Of a stretch of DNA of 64,000 bases, positions 24,934-36,220 are shown piece after piece. Positions within the stretch are counted from its first letter, which is position 1; each line of letters starts with the position of its first letter. A program made the translations under genes and the position numbers. This DNA comes from Oasisia sp. SBJ-2009. Lineage: Eukaryota; Annelida; Polychaeta; Sabellida; Siboglinidae. The stretch spans positions 20,262,213 through 20,326,212 of the forward strand of contig OZ024861.1 of assembly GCA_964017155.1 (NCBI GenBank), given 5' to 3'. The notes below the pieces were generated by a model, which did not search any database, had not been told where the DNA came from, and was given only the letters and a program-made list of their open reading frames with translations.

Positions 24934-27846
24934 ATGCCTTTTCGCTCGCTCGGAGCATAGGCCATCGACTAAGGAACGCCACTGTTTTCTGTCTGTGGCC
25001 ATCTTCTCCATTTCTTTCCAGGTGTACCCCATCTCTTTTGTATCTTTTTCTGTGTCTCTCTGCCAGGTGTTTCGTGGCCTACCTCTTCTTCTCTTCCCTG
25101 GGGGGTTCCATGTGATGGCTTGACGGGTGATTGATTCTGGTGGTTTCCTTAGTGTATGTCCTATCCACCTCCATTTTCTCTTCTTGATTTCATTTTCTAT
25201 GGGTAGTTGCTTGGTTGTTTTCCAGAGTGTGGTGTTCGGTACCTTTTCTGTCCACTTCAAGTGTAGTATTCTGCGCAGGCATTTGTTGATGAAGGTCTGT
25301 ATTTTCTTTAGTGTCTTCTGTGTGGTTCGCCATGTCTCCGCTCCGTAGAGCAAAACTGCCTTCACATTTGAGTTAAACAATCTCAGCTTGGTGTTAATTT
25401 TGATTCGTTTTGCTCTCCAAATTTTTCTCAACATGATGAATGCCACTCTTGCTTTCTGGATTCTTGCTTTGACGTCTTCTTCTGTCCCTCCAGTTTTGTT
25501 TATTGTACTGCCCAGGTATGTGAATGCATCTGTCTCTTCCAGTGGCTCTCCGTTCAATGTAATGGGGTTGTTGTTCTTTGTGTTGGCTTTCATAGTCTTT
25601 GTCTTGCTTCTGTTGATGTTGAGTCCAAGCTGTGTTGACACTGTGTTTAGCTGCTCTGTTTTTTCCTGCATCTGTTTATGGCTGTGTGAGAGGAGAGCGA
25701 GGTCATCCGCAAAGTCCAGGTCCTCCAATTGGCTCCATGGTATCCACTGGATCCCATTTCTTCTATTTTTTGTAGTCTTTTTCATGATCCAGTCTATGGC
25801 GAGCAGGAATAGGAACGGTGACAGAAGACATCCTTGCCTCACTCCTGTCTTCACCATGAAGGAGTCCGTTAGTTGTCCTGCATGAATGACCCTGCATGCC
25901 ATGTCTTCATAACTACTTCTTATCAGAGATATAAATTTCTCAGGTATGCCGTAGTGCTGTAGGAGTTTCCACAGCGTGTCTCTGTCAAGGCTATCAAATG
26001 CTTTCTCGTAGTCAACGAAGTTTATATACAGTGATGAGTCCCATTCCATGGATTGTTCGACAATGATTCTCAGTGTTGCAATTTGGTCGGTGCAGGATCT
26101 GTCTTTCCGGAAGCCAGCTTGGTGGTCTCTTAGCTTGGCATCTACACCTGTTTTCAGTCTGTCCAAGATTATTCTGTTGAGGACCTTTCCGGGTACTGAT
26201 AGGAGCATTATCCCTCTATAGTTCTTACATTCTTGCATATCGCCTTTCTTTGGGAGCTTCACAAGGTACCCTTCTTTCCATTCCGTTGGTATTTCTTCTT
26301 GTTCCCATATCTTCCCGAATAGGTCATGCAGTATCTCGGTGGAGGTCTCTATGTCAGCCTTGATTGCCTCTGCAGGAATTTTGTTTGGGCCGGAAGCTTT
26401 CCCTCTCTTCATGTGCTGAATGGCTTTTTCAATTTCTGCCTTACTTGGTCTTTCGCAGTTTATCTGGAGTACTTCTTCCGCTGGTGCGATGTCTGGAGGG
26501 TTCTGAGGTGGTGGCCGGTTTAGCAGTTCTTCAAAATGTTCCCTCCATCTCTTCAACTGGTCTTCATCACTGGTAAGTACATTGCCATTCTTATCTTTGA
26601 TGGGTCTGTCTGTGTTCTTGTACTTTACTGCTAATTTTCTTGTTACATCATACAGTTGTTTCATGTTTCCTTGGGCTGATGCATCCTCTGCTTCTTTGGC
26701 TAGGTCTTCAATGAAGTTTGCCTTGTCTGTTTTTACGCTGTTCTTGACTGCTCTGTTTGCCTCTGTATACTCTTCCTGTGCTGCTGCTTTTGCTGCTCTC
26801 GTTCGGCTGTTGTTAACTGCACCTTTCTTTTCCTTCCTCACTTGCACTTTGTTGACAGTCTCTGCAGAAATCCAGTCTTTTTGTTGGTATTTCTTCTTTC
26901 CCGGAACTTCGCTGCATGTGCTGGTCCACATCTCCTTGATCTGTTGCCATTGTGTGTCTATGTCCATGTTTCCTTCATCAAGGATATCTTGTAGGGCTTC
27001 GTATTTGTTTCTGACTGTAAGTCGGAAGGTCTCTTTTGTCACCCTGTCCTGTAGGAAGTCCACATTGTACTGCGTTCTGGTGCTTCGCTTGACTTCTCTC
27101 TTCTTTAGCTTCATCTTCATTCTGGCCAGCACTAGATGGTGGTCTGAGGCTGCATCTGCCCCTCTCTGCACTCTCACATCCTGCATTGATCTTCTGAACT
27201 TTCGTCCTATGCAGATATGGTCTATTTGATTTTCTGTCCTGTGGTCCGGTGATACCCAGGTTGCCTTGTGAATCCTGCGATGCGGGAACACGCTGCCTCC
27301 GATGATCATATTGTTAAATGCACAAAAGTCGGCCAACATCTCGCCATTTTCATTCATTTTGCCAAGTCCCTGTCTGCCCATGACTTCTTCGTACCCGCTG
27401 TTGTCTGATCCGATTTTGGCGTTCAAGTCTCCCATGAGTATTGTCATGTCCTTCTCCTTCAGTTTGTCACACAATGTCTGCAGTTTGTTGTAAAAGTCGT
27501 CTTTTGTTTCTTCGTCCTTGTCGTTTGTGGGTGCGTAACACTGAATGATGTTGAGCTTGATGTTTTCTTTCTTTGTTTTGAACGAGGCACAGATGATCCT
27601 TGGTCCCGCTGCTTCCCAGTTAATGAGAGCATTCTGTGCCTCATGTGACAACATGAATGCCACGCCTTCTGTATGATGTGCATCTTCCTCTTCATGCCCC
27701 GAATAGAGAATCATTTCTCCCGTATTCAGTCTGACTTGCCCTGACTGTGTCCACCTTGTTTCACATAGCCCTAGTACTGTGATGTTGTAGGCCCGTCGTT
27801 CCCTTGCTATTTGGGCTGCTTTGTTTGTTTCGAACATGGTTCTCAC
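24928..27846 (-). CDS. RTE endonuclease/reverse transcriptase ORF (5' disrupted)
   Basis: This open frame of 972 codons encodes the polyprotein that nicks target DNA and primes reverse transcription of the element RNA. The endonuclease domain (about residues 1-240) shows ETRW at 29-32, YAPT at 104-107, GDLNAKIG at 139-146, TWVSPD at 196-201, QIDHICIG at 207-214 and SDHHLV at 234-239, with the catalytic-type Glu29, Asp140, Asn142, Asp209, Asp235 and His236 present. A linker (about 241-450) is rich in Lys and Glu. Reverse transcriptase motifs follow: NYRGI (542-546), QAGFRKDRSC (576-585), FVDYEKAFD with Asp612, GVRQGCLLSP (668-677), FADD with Asp714/Asp715, and YLGS (777-780). The C-terminal RRGRPRNTW (920-928) is characteristic of these proteins. 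The stated 5' end is a GTG directly after an in-frame stop plus one codon; the first ATG is at 27837. The true family start is upstream, so this is a slightly truncated product or a pseudogene. Confidence 0.93.
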   Translation of the reverse strand: MRTMFETNKAAQIARERRAYNITVLGLCETRWTQSGQVRLNTGEMILYSGHEEEDAHHTEGVAFMLSHEAQNALINWEAAGPRIICASFKTKKENIKLNIIQCYAPTNDKDEETKDDFYNKLQTLCDKLKEKDMTILMGDLNAKIGSDNSGYEEVMGRQGLGKMNENGEMLADFCAFNNMIIGGSVFPHRRIHKATWVSPDHRTENQIDHICIGRKFRRSMQDVRVQRGADAASDHHLVLARMKMKLKKREVKRSTRTQYNVDFLQDRVTKETFRLTVRNKYEALQDILDEGNMDIDTQWQQIKEMWTSTCSEVPGKKKYQQKDWISAETVNKVQVRKEKKGAVNNSRTRAAKAAAQEEYTEANRAVKNSVKTDKANFIEDLAKEAEDASAQGNMKQLYDVTRKLAVKYKNTDRPIKDKNGNVLTSDEDQLKRWREHFEELLNRPPPQNPPDIAPAEEVLQINCERPSKAEIEKAIQHMKRGKASGPNKIPAEAIKADIETSTEILHDLFGKIWEQEEIPTEWKEGYLVKLPKKGDMQECKNYRGIMLLSVPGKVLNRIILDRLKTGVDAKLRDHQAGFRKDRSCTDQIATLRIIVEQSMEWDSSLYINFVDYEKAFDSLDRDTLWKLLQHYGIPEKFISLIRSSYEDMACRVIHAGQLTDSFMVKTGVRQGCLLSPFLFLLAIDWIMKKTTKNRRNGIQWIPWSQLEDLDFADDLALLSHSHKQMQEKTEQLNTVSTQLGLNINRSKTKTMKANTKNNNPITLNGEPLEETDAFTYLGSTINKTGGTEEDVKARIQKARVAFIMLRKIWRAKRIKINTKLRLFNSNVKAVLLYGAETWRTTQKTLKKIQTFINKCLRRILHLKWTEKVPNTTLWKTTKQLPIENEIKKRKWRWIGHTLRKPPESITRQAITWNPPGKRRRGRPRNTWQRDTEKDTKEMGYTWKEMEKMATDRKQWRSLVDGLCSERAKRHK

Positions 27847-28093
27847 ATTTCATGTTCCGATTTTCGAGATTTTCTTGGAAGATAAGAAGGGTATCGGCGA
27901 TGTAGCTTCCTTACGGCTTTCACTGCATGGCGTCATACTCTCCCCAGGAGGCCCTCCCTCTCCCAAGTTCAGTAGAGTTCCTTTAGTCGATGTTTTCGTA
28001 ACAATCTATTTTTTTTTACAGGAAAGGGTTGTTAGCCCTTTGCCCAACCCTCCTCTTTTCTCAGCCGGGCTTGGGACCGTCCATGGCAGAGTT
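27847..28093 (-). other. RTE 5' leader and broken N-terminal coding segment
   Basis: On the minus strand the element starts near 28093 with a leader containing GGTCCCAAGCCCGGCTGAG and a 9-A run (28009-28017 as T on +). A frame continuous with the main ORF opens after a TAG at 28008-28006. It has an ATG at 27936-27934 and then 28 codons ending in Ile-Gly-Thr. Codon 29 is TGA (27852-27850), followed by Asn-Val-Arg-Thr-Met. In RTE and other APE-type elements this motif normally reads Gly-Thr-Trp-Asn-Val-Arg-Thr, so a TGG-to-TGA change at the Trp codon is the simplest reading. The Asn after it is the motif-I endonuclease residue, so initiation downstream of the stop would lose it. The leader may also carry the internal promoter, but I see no motif proving that. 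Confidence 0.85.
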
Positions 28094-28106
28094 GTTAATT
28101 AGGAGT
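28094..28106. repeat. Target-site duplication, right copy
   Basis: GTTAATTAGGAGT is identical to 24908-24920 and here is followed by GGTTGGATGGATACG, which is normal satellite continuation. It marks the 5' side of the minus-strand RTE insertion. Joining the two flanks at one copy of this 13-mer regenerates the monomer order seen at about 32220-32380 with few differences. Confidence 0.95.
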
Positions 28107-30905
28107 GGTTGGATGGATACGTTAAGTAGGAGTGGTTGGATGGATGCGATAAGTAGGGGTGTTTTGATGGATGCGTTAAGTAGGGGTGGTTGAATGGATG
28201 TGTTAAGTAGAGGTGGTTGGATGGATGCGTAAAGTAGGGGTGGTTGGTGAATGGATGTGATAAGTAGGGGGGATTGGACGGATGCATTAAGTAGGGGAGA
28301 TTTGATGGATACGTTAAATAGGGGTGGTTGGATGGATGCGTTAAGTAGGGGTGGTTGGATGGATACGATAAGTAGGAGTTATTGGATGGATGCGCTAAGT
28401 TCGGGTGGTTGAATGGATGGGATAAGTAGGGGTGGTTGAATGGATGCGTTAAGAAGGGGTGTTTGAATGGATGCGTTAGGTAGGGGTGGTAGGATGGATG
28501 CTCTAAGGAGGGGTGGTTGGATGGATGTATTAAGTAGGGTGTTGTATGGATGCGTTAATTAGGGGTGGTTGAATGGATGGGATAAGTAGGGGTGTTTGAA
28601 TGGATGCGTTAAGAAGGGTGGTTGAATGGATGCGATAAGTAGGGGTGGTTCAATGGATGCATTAAGTAGGGGGTTGTATGGATGCGTTAATTAGGGGTGG
28701 TTGAATGGACGCGTTAAGTAGGGGTGGTTGGATGGATGCGTTAAGTAGGGGTGGTTGGATGGATGCATTAAGTAGGGGGTTGTATGGATGCGTTAATTAG
28801 GGGAGGTTGAATGGACGCGTTAAGTAGAGGTGAATGGATGGAAGCATTAAGTAGGGTAGGTTGGATGGATGCGTTATGCAGGGGTGGTTGGATGGATGCG
28901 TTAAATAGGGGTGGTTGGAAGGATGCGCTAAGTAGGGGTGGTTGGATGGATGCATTATGTAGGAGTGGTTAGATTGATACGTTAAGAAGGGGTGATTGAA
29001 TGGATGCATTACGTAGGAGTGGTGGGATGGATGCGTTAAGTAGGGGTGATTTATCGGATGCGTTTAGTAGGGGTGGTTGGATGGATACGTTAAGTAGGAG
29101 TGGTTGGATGGATACGTTAAGTAGGAGTGGTTGGATGGATGCGCTAAGTAGGAGTGGTTGGATGGATACGTTAATTACGAGTGGTTGGATGGATGTGTTA
29201 AGTAGGGATGATTGGATGGATGCGTTAATTACGGTTGATTGAAAGGATGGCTACGTAGGGGTGGTTGGATGGATGCGTTAAGAAGGGGTAGTTGAATGGA
29301 TGCGTTATGTCGGGGTGGTTGGATTGATGCTTTAAGTAGGAGTGGTTGGATTGATACGTTAAGTAGGGTTGGTTGTGTTTGGATGGGTGCGTAAAGTAGG
29401 GGTGAGTGGATGTATACGGTAAATATGGGTGGTTGGATGGATGCGTTAAGAAGGGGTGGTTGGATGAATGCGCTAAGTAGGTTGGTTGGGTGGATGCGTT
29501 AATTAGGAGTGGTTGGATGGATATATTAAGTAGGAGTGGTTGGATAGAAGCTATAAGTAGGGGTGTTTTGATTGATGCATTAAATAGGGGTGGTTGGAGG
29601 GATACGTTATGTAGGGCTGGTTGGATGGACGCGTTAAGTAGAGGGGAATGGGTGGATACGATATGTAGAGGTGAATGGATGGATATACTAAGTAGAGGTG
29701 AATTGATGGATGCATTAATTAGGGGTTGTTGGATGGATGCGTTACACAGGGGTGGTTGGATGGATGCATTAAGTAGGAATGGTTGGATGGATACGTTAAC
29801 TAGGGCTGCTTGAATAGATGCGTTATGTAGAGGTGGTTGGATGGATGCGTTATGTAGGGGTGGTTGAATGGATGCCTTAATTAGGGGTGGTTGGATTGAT
29901 GCGTTAGGTAGGGCTGCTTGAATAGATGCGTTATGTAGAGGTGGTTGGATGGATGCGTTATGTAGGAGTGGTTGAATGGATGCCTTAATTAGGGGTGGTT
30001 GGATTGATGAGTTATGTAGGGGTGGTTGGATGGATGCGTTAAATATGGGTGGTTGGATGGATGCGTTAAGTAGGAGTGGTTGGATGGATGCGCTAAGTAG
30101 GAGTGGTTGGATATATAGGCTAAGCAGGAGTAGTTGGATGGATGCGTTAAGTAGGGGTGATTGGATGGATGCGCTAAGTACGGGTGGTTGAATGGATTGG
30201 ATAAGTAGGGGTGCTTGGATGGATGCGTTAAGTAGGGGTGGTTGAAGGGATGCGTTAAGTAAGGGTGGTTGGATGGATGCGTTATGTAGTGGTGGTTGAT
30301 TGGATTCGTTATGTAGGGGTGGTTGTTGGATGCATTAAGTTGTGGTGAATGGATGGAAGCATTGAGTAGGGGAGGTTGGATGGATGCGTTATGTAGGGGT
30401 GGTTGGATGGAGGCGTAAAGTAGGGGTGGTTGGATGGATGTATTAAGTAGAGGTGATTGGATGGATGCATTAAGTAGTGGTACTTGGATGGATACGTTAA
30501 GTCGGGGTTGTTGGAAGGATGCGTTAAATAGGGGTGGTTGGATGGATGCGCTAAGTAGGGGTGGTTGGATGGATGCGTTAAGTAGGTGTGATTGGATGGT
30601 AGCAATAAGTAGGAGTGGTGGGATTGATATGTTAAGAAGGGGTGATTGAAGGGATGCATTAGGTAGGGAAGATTGGATGGATACGCTAAATAGGGGTGGT
30701 TGGGTGCATGCGTTAAGAAGAGGTGATTGGGTGGATGCGTTAAGTAGGGGAGATTGGATAGATACGTTATGTAGGGGTGGTTGGATGGATGCGCTAAGCA
30801 GGGGTCGTTGAATGGATGCATTATGTAGGGGTGGTTGATTGGATGCTTTAAGTACGGGTGTTTGAATTGATGCGTCAAATAGGGGTGGTTGGAGGGATAT
30901 GCTAT

Positions 30906-32386
30906 GTAGGGGTGGTTGTTGGATGCCTTAAGTAGAGGTAATGGATGGATGCGTTACGTAGGGGTGGTTGGATGGATGTGTTAAGTAGAGGTGGTTGGAT
31001 GGATGCGTAAAGTAGGGGTGGTTGGTGAATGGATGTGATAAGTAGGGGGGATTGGACGGATGCATTAAGTAGGGGAGATTTGATGGATACGTTAAATAGG
31101 GGTGGTTGGATGGATGCGTTAAGTAGGGGTGGTTGGATGGATACGATAAGTAGGAGTGGTTGGATGGATACGATAAGTAGGAGTTATTGGATGGATGCGC
31201 TAAGTTCTGGTGGTTGAATGGATGCGTCAAGAAGGGGTGGTTGAATGGATGCGATAGGTAGGGGTGGTAGGATGGATGCTCTAAGGAGGGGTGGTTGGAT
31301 GGATGCATTAAGTAGGGTGTTGTATGGATGCGTTAATTAGGGGTGGTTGAATGGATGGGATAAGTAGGGGTGTTTGAATGGATGCGTTAAGAAGGGTGGT
31401 TGAATGGATGGGATAAGTAACGGTGGTTGAATGGATGCATTAACTAGGGGGTTGTATGGATGCGTTAATTAGGGGTGGTTGAATGGACGCGATAAGTAGG
31501 GGTGGTTGGATGGATGCGTTAAGTAGGGGTGGTTGGATGGATGCATTAAGTAGGGGGTTGTATGGATGCGTTAATTAGGGGTGGTTGAATGGGCGCGTTA
31601 AGTAGGGGTGGTTGGATGGAGGCGTTAAGTAGAGGTGAATGGATGGAAGCATTAAGTAGGGGAGGTTGGATGGATGCGTTATGCAGGGGTGGTTGGATGG
31701 ATGCGTTAAATAGGGGTGGTTGGAAGGATGCGCTAAGTAGGGGTGGTTGGATGGATGCATTATGTAGGAGTGGTTGGATTGATACGTTAAGAAGGGGTGA
31801 TTGAATGGATGCATTAGGTAGGAGTGGTTGGATGGATACGTTATGTACGAGTGGTGGGATGGATGCGTTAAGTAGGGGTGATTGGACGGATCCGTTTAGT
31901 AGGGGTGGTTGGATGGATACGTTAAGTAGGAGTGGTTGGATGGATGCGCTAAGTAGGAGTGGTTGTTGGATGGATACGTTAAGTAAGGGTGGTTGGATGG
32001 ATGCGTTAAGTAGGTGTGATTGGATGGTAGCAATAAGTACGAGTGGTTGGATTGATACGTTAAGAAGAGTTGATTGAATGGACGCATTAGGTAGGGAAGA
32101 TTGGGTGGATACGTTAAATAGTGGTGGTTGGATGGATGCCTTAATAAGAAGTGATTGGATGGATGCGTTAAGTAGGGGAGATTGGACAGATACGTTAAAT
32201 AGGGGTGGTTGGGTGGATGCTTTAAGAAGGGGTGGTTGGATGAATGCTCTAAGTAGGTTGGTTGGGTGGATGCGTTAATTAGGAGTGGTTGGGTGGATAG
32301 GTTAAGTAGGAGTGGTTGGATGGATGCGATAAGTAGGGGTGTTTTGATGGATGCGTTAAGTAGGGGTGGTTGAATGGATGCGTTAT
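30906..32386 (+). repeat. About 1.48-kb tandem repeat, copy 1
   Basis: From a monomer with GGTTGTTGGATGCCTTAAG near 30911, through the GGTTGGTGAATGGATGTGATAAG variant near 31021 and the GGGGGTTGTATGG variants, the order repeats starting at about 32392. The offset is 1,481 bp at first and grows to 1,508 and then about 1,535 bp as 27-bp monomers are gained. Copy 1 also contains the segment corresponding to the pre-insertion neighbourhood of the RTE site (about 32090-32380). Confidence 0.75.
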
Positions 32387-33515
32387 GTAGGGGTGGTTGT
32401 TGGATGCCTTAAGTAGAGGCAATGGATGGATGCGTTACGTAGGGGTGGTTGGATGGATGTGTTAAGTAGAGGTGGTTGGATGGATGCGTAAAGTGGGGGT
32501 GGTTGGTGAATGGATGTGATAAGTAGGGGGGATTGGACGGATGCATTAAGTAGGGGAGATTTGATGGATACGTTAAATAGGGGTGGTTGGATGGATGCGT
32601 TAAGTAGGGGTGGTTGGATGGATACGATAAGTAGGAGTGGTTGGATGGATACGATAAGTAGGAGTTATTGGATGGATGCGCTAAGTTCGGGTTGTTGAAT
32701 GGATGGGATAAGTAGGGGTGGTTGAATGGATGCGTTAAGAAGGGGTGGTTGAATGGATGCGTTAGGTAGGGGTGGTAGGATGGATGCTCTAAGGAGGGGT
32801 GGTTGGATGGATGCATTAATTAGGGTGTTGTATGGATGCATTAATTAGGGGTGTTTGAATGTATGGGATAAGTAGGGGTGTTTGAATGGAAGCGTTAAGA
32901 AGGGTGGTTGAATGGATGGGATAAGTAGGGGTGGTTGAATGGATGCATTAAGTAGGGGGTTGTATGGATGCGTTAATTATGGGTGGTTGAATGGACGCGT
33001 TAAGTAGGGGTGGTTGGATGGATGCGTTAAGTAGGGGTGGCTGGATGGATGCATTAAGTAGGGTGTTGTATGGATGCGTTAATTAGGGGTGGTTGAATGG
33101 ACGCGTTAAGTATGGGTGGTTTGATGGATGGGTTAAGTAGGGGTGGTTGGATGGATGCGTTAAGTAGAGGTGAATGGATGGAAGCATTAAGTAGGGGAGG
33201 TTGGATGGATGCGTTATGCAGGGGTGGTTGGATGGATGCGTTAAATAGGGGTGGTTAGAAGGATGCGCTAAGTAGGGGTGGTTGGATGGATGCATTATGT
33301 AGGAGTGGTTGGATTGATACGTTAAGAAGGGGTGATTGAATGTATGCATTAGGTAGGAGTGGTTGGATGGATACGTTATGTACGAGTGGTGGGATGGATG
33401 CGTTAAGTAGGGGTGATTGGACGGATGCGTTTAGTAGGGGTGGTTGGATGGATACGTTAAGTAGGAGTGGTTGGATGGATGCGCTAAGTAGGAGTGGTTG
33501 GATGGATACGTTAAT
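32387..33515 (+). repeat. About 1.48-kb tandem repeat, copy 2 (partial)
   Basis: It repeats the first 1.1 kb of 30906-32386 with single-base differences, for example GAGGCAATGG for GAGGTAATGG near 32416. It leaves the pattern near 33515, where copy 1 has GGTTGTTGGATGG plus TTAAGTAAGG and this copy has TTAATTACGAGTGG. Boundaries are approximate. Confidence 0.7.
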
Positions 33516-36220
33516 TACGAGTGGTTGGATGGATGTGTTAAGTAGGGGTGATTGGATGGATGCGTTAATTACGGTTGATTGAAAGGATGGCTACGTAGGG
33601 GTGGTTGGATGGATGCGATAAGTAGGGGTGGTTGAATGGATGCATTATGTGGGGGGGGGGTTGGATTGATGCTTTAAGTAGGAGTGGTTGGATGAATACG
33701 TTAAGTAGGGTTGGTTGTGTTTGGATTGGTGCGTAAAGTAGGTGTGGTTGGATGGATGCATTAAGTAGGGGGGGATTGGATGTATACGGTAAATATGGGT
33801 GGTTGGATGGATGCGTTAAGAAGGGGTGTTTGGATGAATGCGCTAAGTAGGTTGGTTGGGTGGATGCGTTAATTTGGAGTGGTTGGATGGATATATTAAG
33901 TAGGAGTGGTTGGATAGAAGCTATAAGTAGGGGTGTTTTGATTGATGCATTAAATAGGGGTGGTTGGAGGGATACGTTATGTAGGGCTGGTTGGATGGAC
34001 GCGTTAAGTAGAGGGGAATGGGTGGATACGATATGTAGAGGTGAATGGATGGATATACTAAGTAGAGGTGAATTGATGGATGCATTAATTAGGGGTTGTT
34101 GGATGGATGCGTTACACAGGGGTGGTTGGATGGATGCATTAAGTAGGAATGGTTGGATGGATACGTTAACTAGGGCTGCTTGAATAGATGCGTTATGTAG
34201 AGGTGGTTGGATGGATGCGTTATGTAGGGGTGGTTGAATGGATGCCTTAATTAGGGGTGGTTGGATTGATGCGTTAAGTAGGGCTGCTTGAATAGATGCG
34301 TTATGTAGAGGTAGTTGGATGGATGCGTTATGTAGGAGTGGTTGAATGGATGCCTTAATTAGGGGTGGTTGGATTGATGAGTTATGTAGGAGTGGTTGGA
34401 TGGATGCGTTGAATATGGGTGGTTGGATGGATGCGTTAAGTAGGAGTGGTTGGATGGATGCGCTAAGTAGGAGTGGTTGGATATATAGGCTAAGCAGGAG
34501 TATTTGGATGGATGCGTTAAGTAGGGGTGATTGGATGGATGCGCTAAGTACGGGTGGTTGAATGGATTGGATAAGTAGGGGTGCTTGGATGGATGCGTTA
34601 AGTAGGGGTGGTTGAAGGGATGCGTTAAGTAAGGGTGGTTGGATGGATGCGTTATGTAGTGGTGGTTGAATGGATTCGTTATGTAGGGGTGGTTGTTGGA
34701 TGCATTAAGTTGTGGTGAATGGATGGAAGCATTGAGTAGGGGAGCTTGGATGGATGCGTTATGTAGGGGTGGTTGGATGGAGGCGTAAAGTAGGGGTGGT
34801 AGGATGGATGTATTAAGTAGAGGTGATTGGATGGATGCATTAAGTAGTGGTAGTTGGATGGATACGTTAAGTAGGGGTGGTTGGAAGGATGCGTTAAATA
34901 GGGGTGGTTGGATGGATGCGCTAAGTAGAGGTGGTTGGATGGATGCGCTAGGTAGGTGTGATTGGATGGTAGCAATAAGTAGGAGTGGTGGGATTGATAT
35001 GTTAAGAAGGGGTGATTGAAAGGATGCATTAGGTAGGGAAGATTTGATGGATACGTTAAATAGGGGTGGTTGGATGCATGCGTTAAGAAGAGGTGATTGG
35101 ATGGACGCGTTAAGTAGGGGAGATTGGATAGATACGTTATGTAGGGATGGTTGGATGGATGCGCTAAGCAGGGGTGTTTGAATGGATGCATTATGTAGGG
35201 GTGGTTGGATGGATGCGCTATGTAGGGGTGGTTGAATGGATGCGTTAATTAGGGGTGGTTGGATTGATGAGTTATGTAGGGGTGGTTGGACGGGTGCGTT
35301 AAATAGGGGTGGTTGGATGGATGCGCTAAGTAGGAGTTGTTGGATGGATGCGCAAAGTAGGAGTGGTTGGATGGATACGCTAAGCAGGAGTGGTTGGATG
35401 GATGTGTTAAGTAGGGGTGATTGGATGGATGCGTTAAGTACGGGAGGATGAATGGATTGGATAGGTAGAGGTGCTTCGATGTATGCGTTAAGTAGGGGTG
35501 GTTGAATGGATGCGTTATGTAGGGGTGGTTGGATGGATGCGTTATGTAGTGGGCGTTGAATGGATGCGTTATGTAGGGTTGGTTGTTGGATGCTTTAAGT
35601 ACAGGTGAATAGAGGGACGCGTTACGTAGGGGTGGTTGGATGGATGCATAAAGTTGAGGTGAATGGATGGAAGCATTAAGTAGGGGAGGTTGGATGGATG
35701 CGTTATGTAGGGGTGGTTGGATGGATGCGCTACGTAGTTGTGGTTGTTGGATGCTTTAGTTAGAGGGGAATGGATGGATGCGATACGTAGGGGTGATTGG
35801 ATGGATGCATTAAGTAGAGGTGAATGGATGGAAGCATTAAGTAGGGGAGGTTGAATGGATGCGTTATGTAGGGGCGGTTGGATGGATGCGTAAAGTAGTG
35901 GTGGTTAGATGGATGTATTAAGTAGAGGTGATTGGATGGATGCATTAAGTAGGGGTAGTTGGATTGAAACGTTATGTAGGGGAGGTTGGATGGATGCGTT
36001 AAATAGGGGTGGTTGGATGGATGCGCTAAGTAGGGGTGGTTGGTTGGATGCGTTAAGTAGGGTTGATTGGATGGATGCATTAAGTAGGAGTGGTTGGATT
36101 GATACGTTAAGAAGGGGTGATTTAATGGATGCACTAAGTAGGAGTGGTTGGATGGATACGTTAACTACGAGTGGTGGGATGGATGTGTTAAGTAGGGGTG
36201 ATTGGATGGATGCTTTTAGA
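33436..36220 (+). repeat. 2.79-kb tandem pair within U1, copy a
   Basis: The sequence recurs downstream at offset 2,785 bp before the G homopolymer at 33651-33660 and 2,789 bp after a compensating G-run difference near 33770. The match starts after a T/A difference in the TTTAGTAGGGG versus TTTAGAAGGGG monomer. All distinctive variants between, such as GAAGCTATAAG, GCGTTACACAGG and ATATATAGG, are shared. Confidence 0.85.
33651..33660 (+). repeat. G homopolymer (10 G)
   Basis: The sequence TTATGT is followed by 10 G and then TTGGATTGATGC. In related blocks without the tract (near 13710, 20078 and 62624) the same place reads GTGGGGGTGGTTGG, so loss or conversion of one T fused two G runs. Confidence 0.9.

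Larger units (their letters stand above)
24921..28093 (-). mobile_element. RTE-clade non-LTR retrotransposon, near full length
   Basis: The element is 3,173 bp, transcribed from the minus strand, and flanked by a perfect 13-bp target-site duplication. On the minus strand it has a 5' leader of about 0.16 kb, one long ORF encoding an apurinic-type endonuclease followed by reverse transcriptase, and a 3' end of only 7 bp after the stop codon that continues an AAGTAAAGTAAGT repeat. There are no LTRs and no poly(A). A single ORF, a short repetitive 3' tail and a total length near 3.2 kb are typical of RTE elements. Base composition is balanced and sharply unlike the G-rich, C-poor satellite. It is the only copy in the window. 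One in-frame TGA near the protein N-terminus probably inactivates it. An exact clade assignment would need a phylogeny. Confidence 0.95.

Noticed and set aside
26582..27229. A + strand ORF of 215 codons, and others near 25388-25885, opposite the RTE coding region
   Set aside because: They are antisense shadows of the minus-strand ORF with low-complexity hydrophobic composition. The minus frame has the recognisable catalytic motifs.
28009..28017. Poly(T) run taken as a poly(A) tail of a plus- or minus-strand retrogene
   Set aside because: It lies inside the element's 5' leader on the minus strand (as A residues) and not next to a target duplication. The true 3' end is at 24921.
27821..28102. 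A 93-codon + strand ORF crossing the right element boundary
   Set aside because: It runs from the RTE leader into the satellite, has no recognisable domain, and exists only by chance read-through of the insertion junction.
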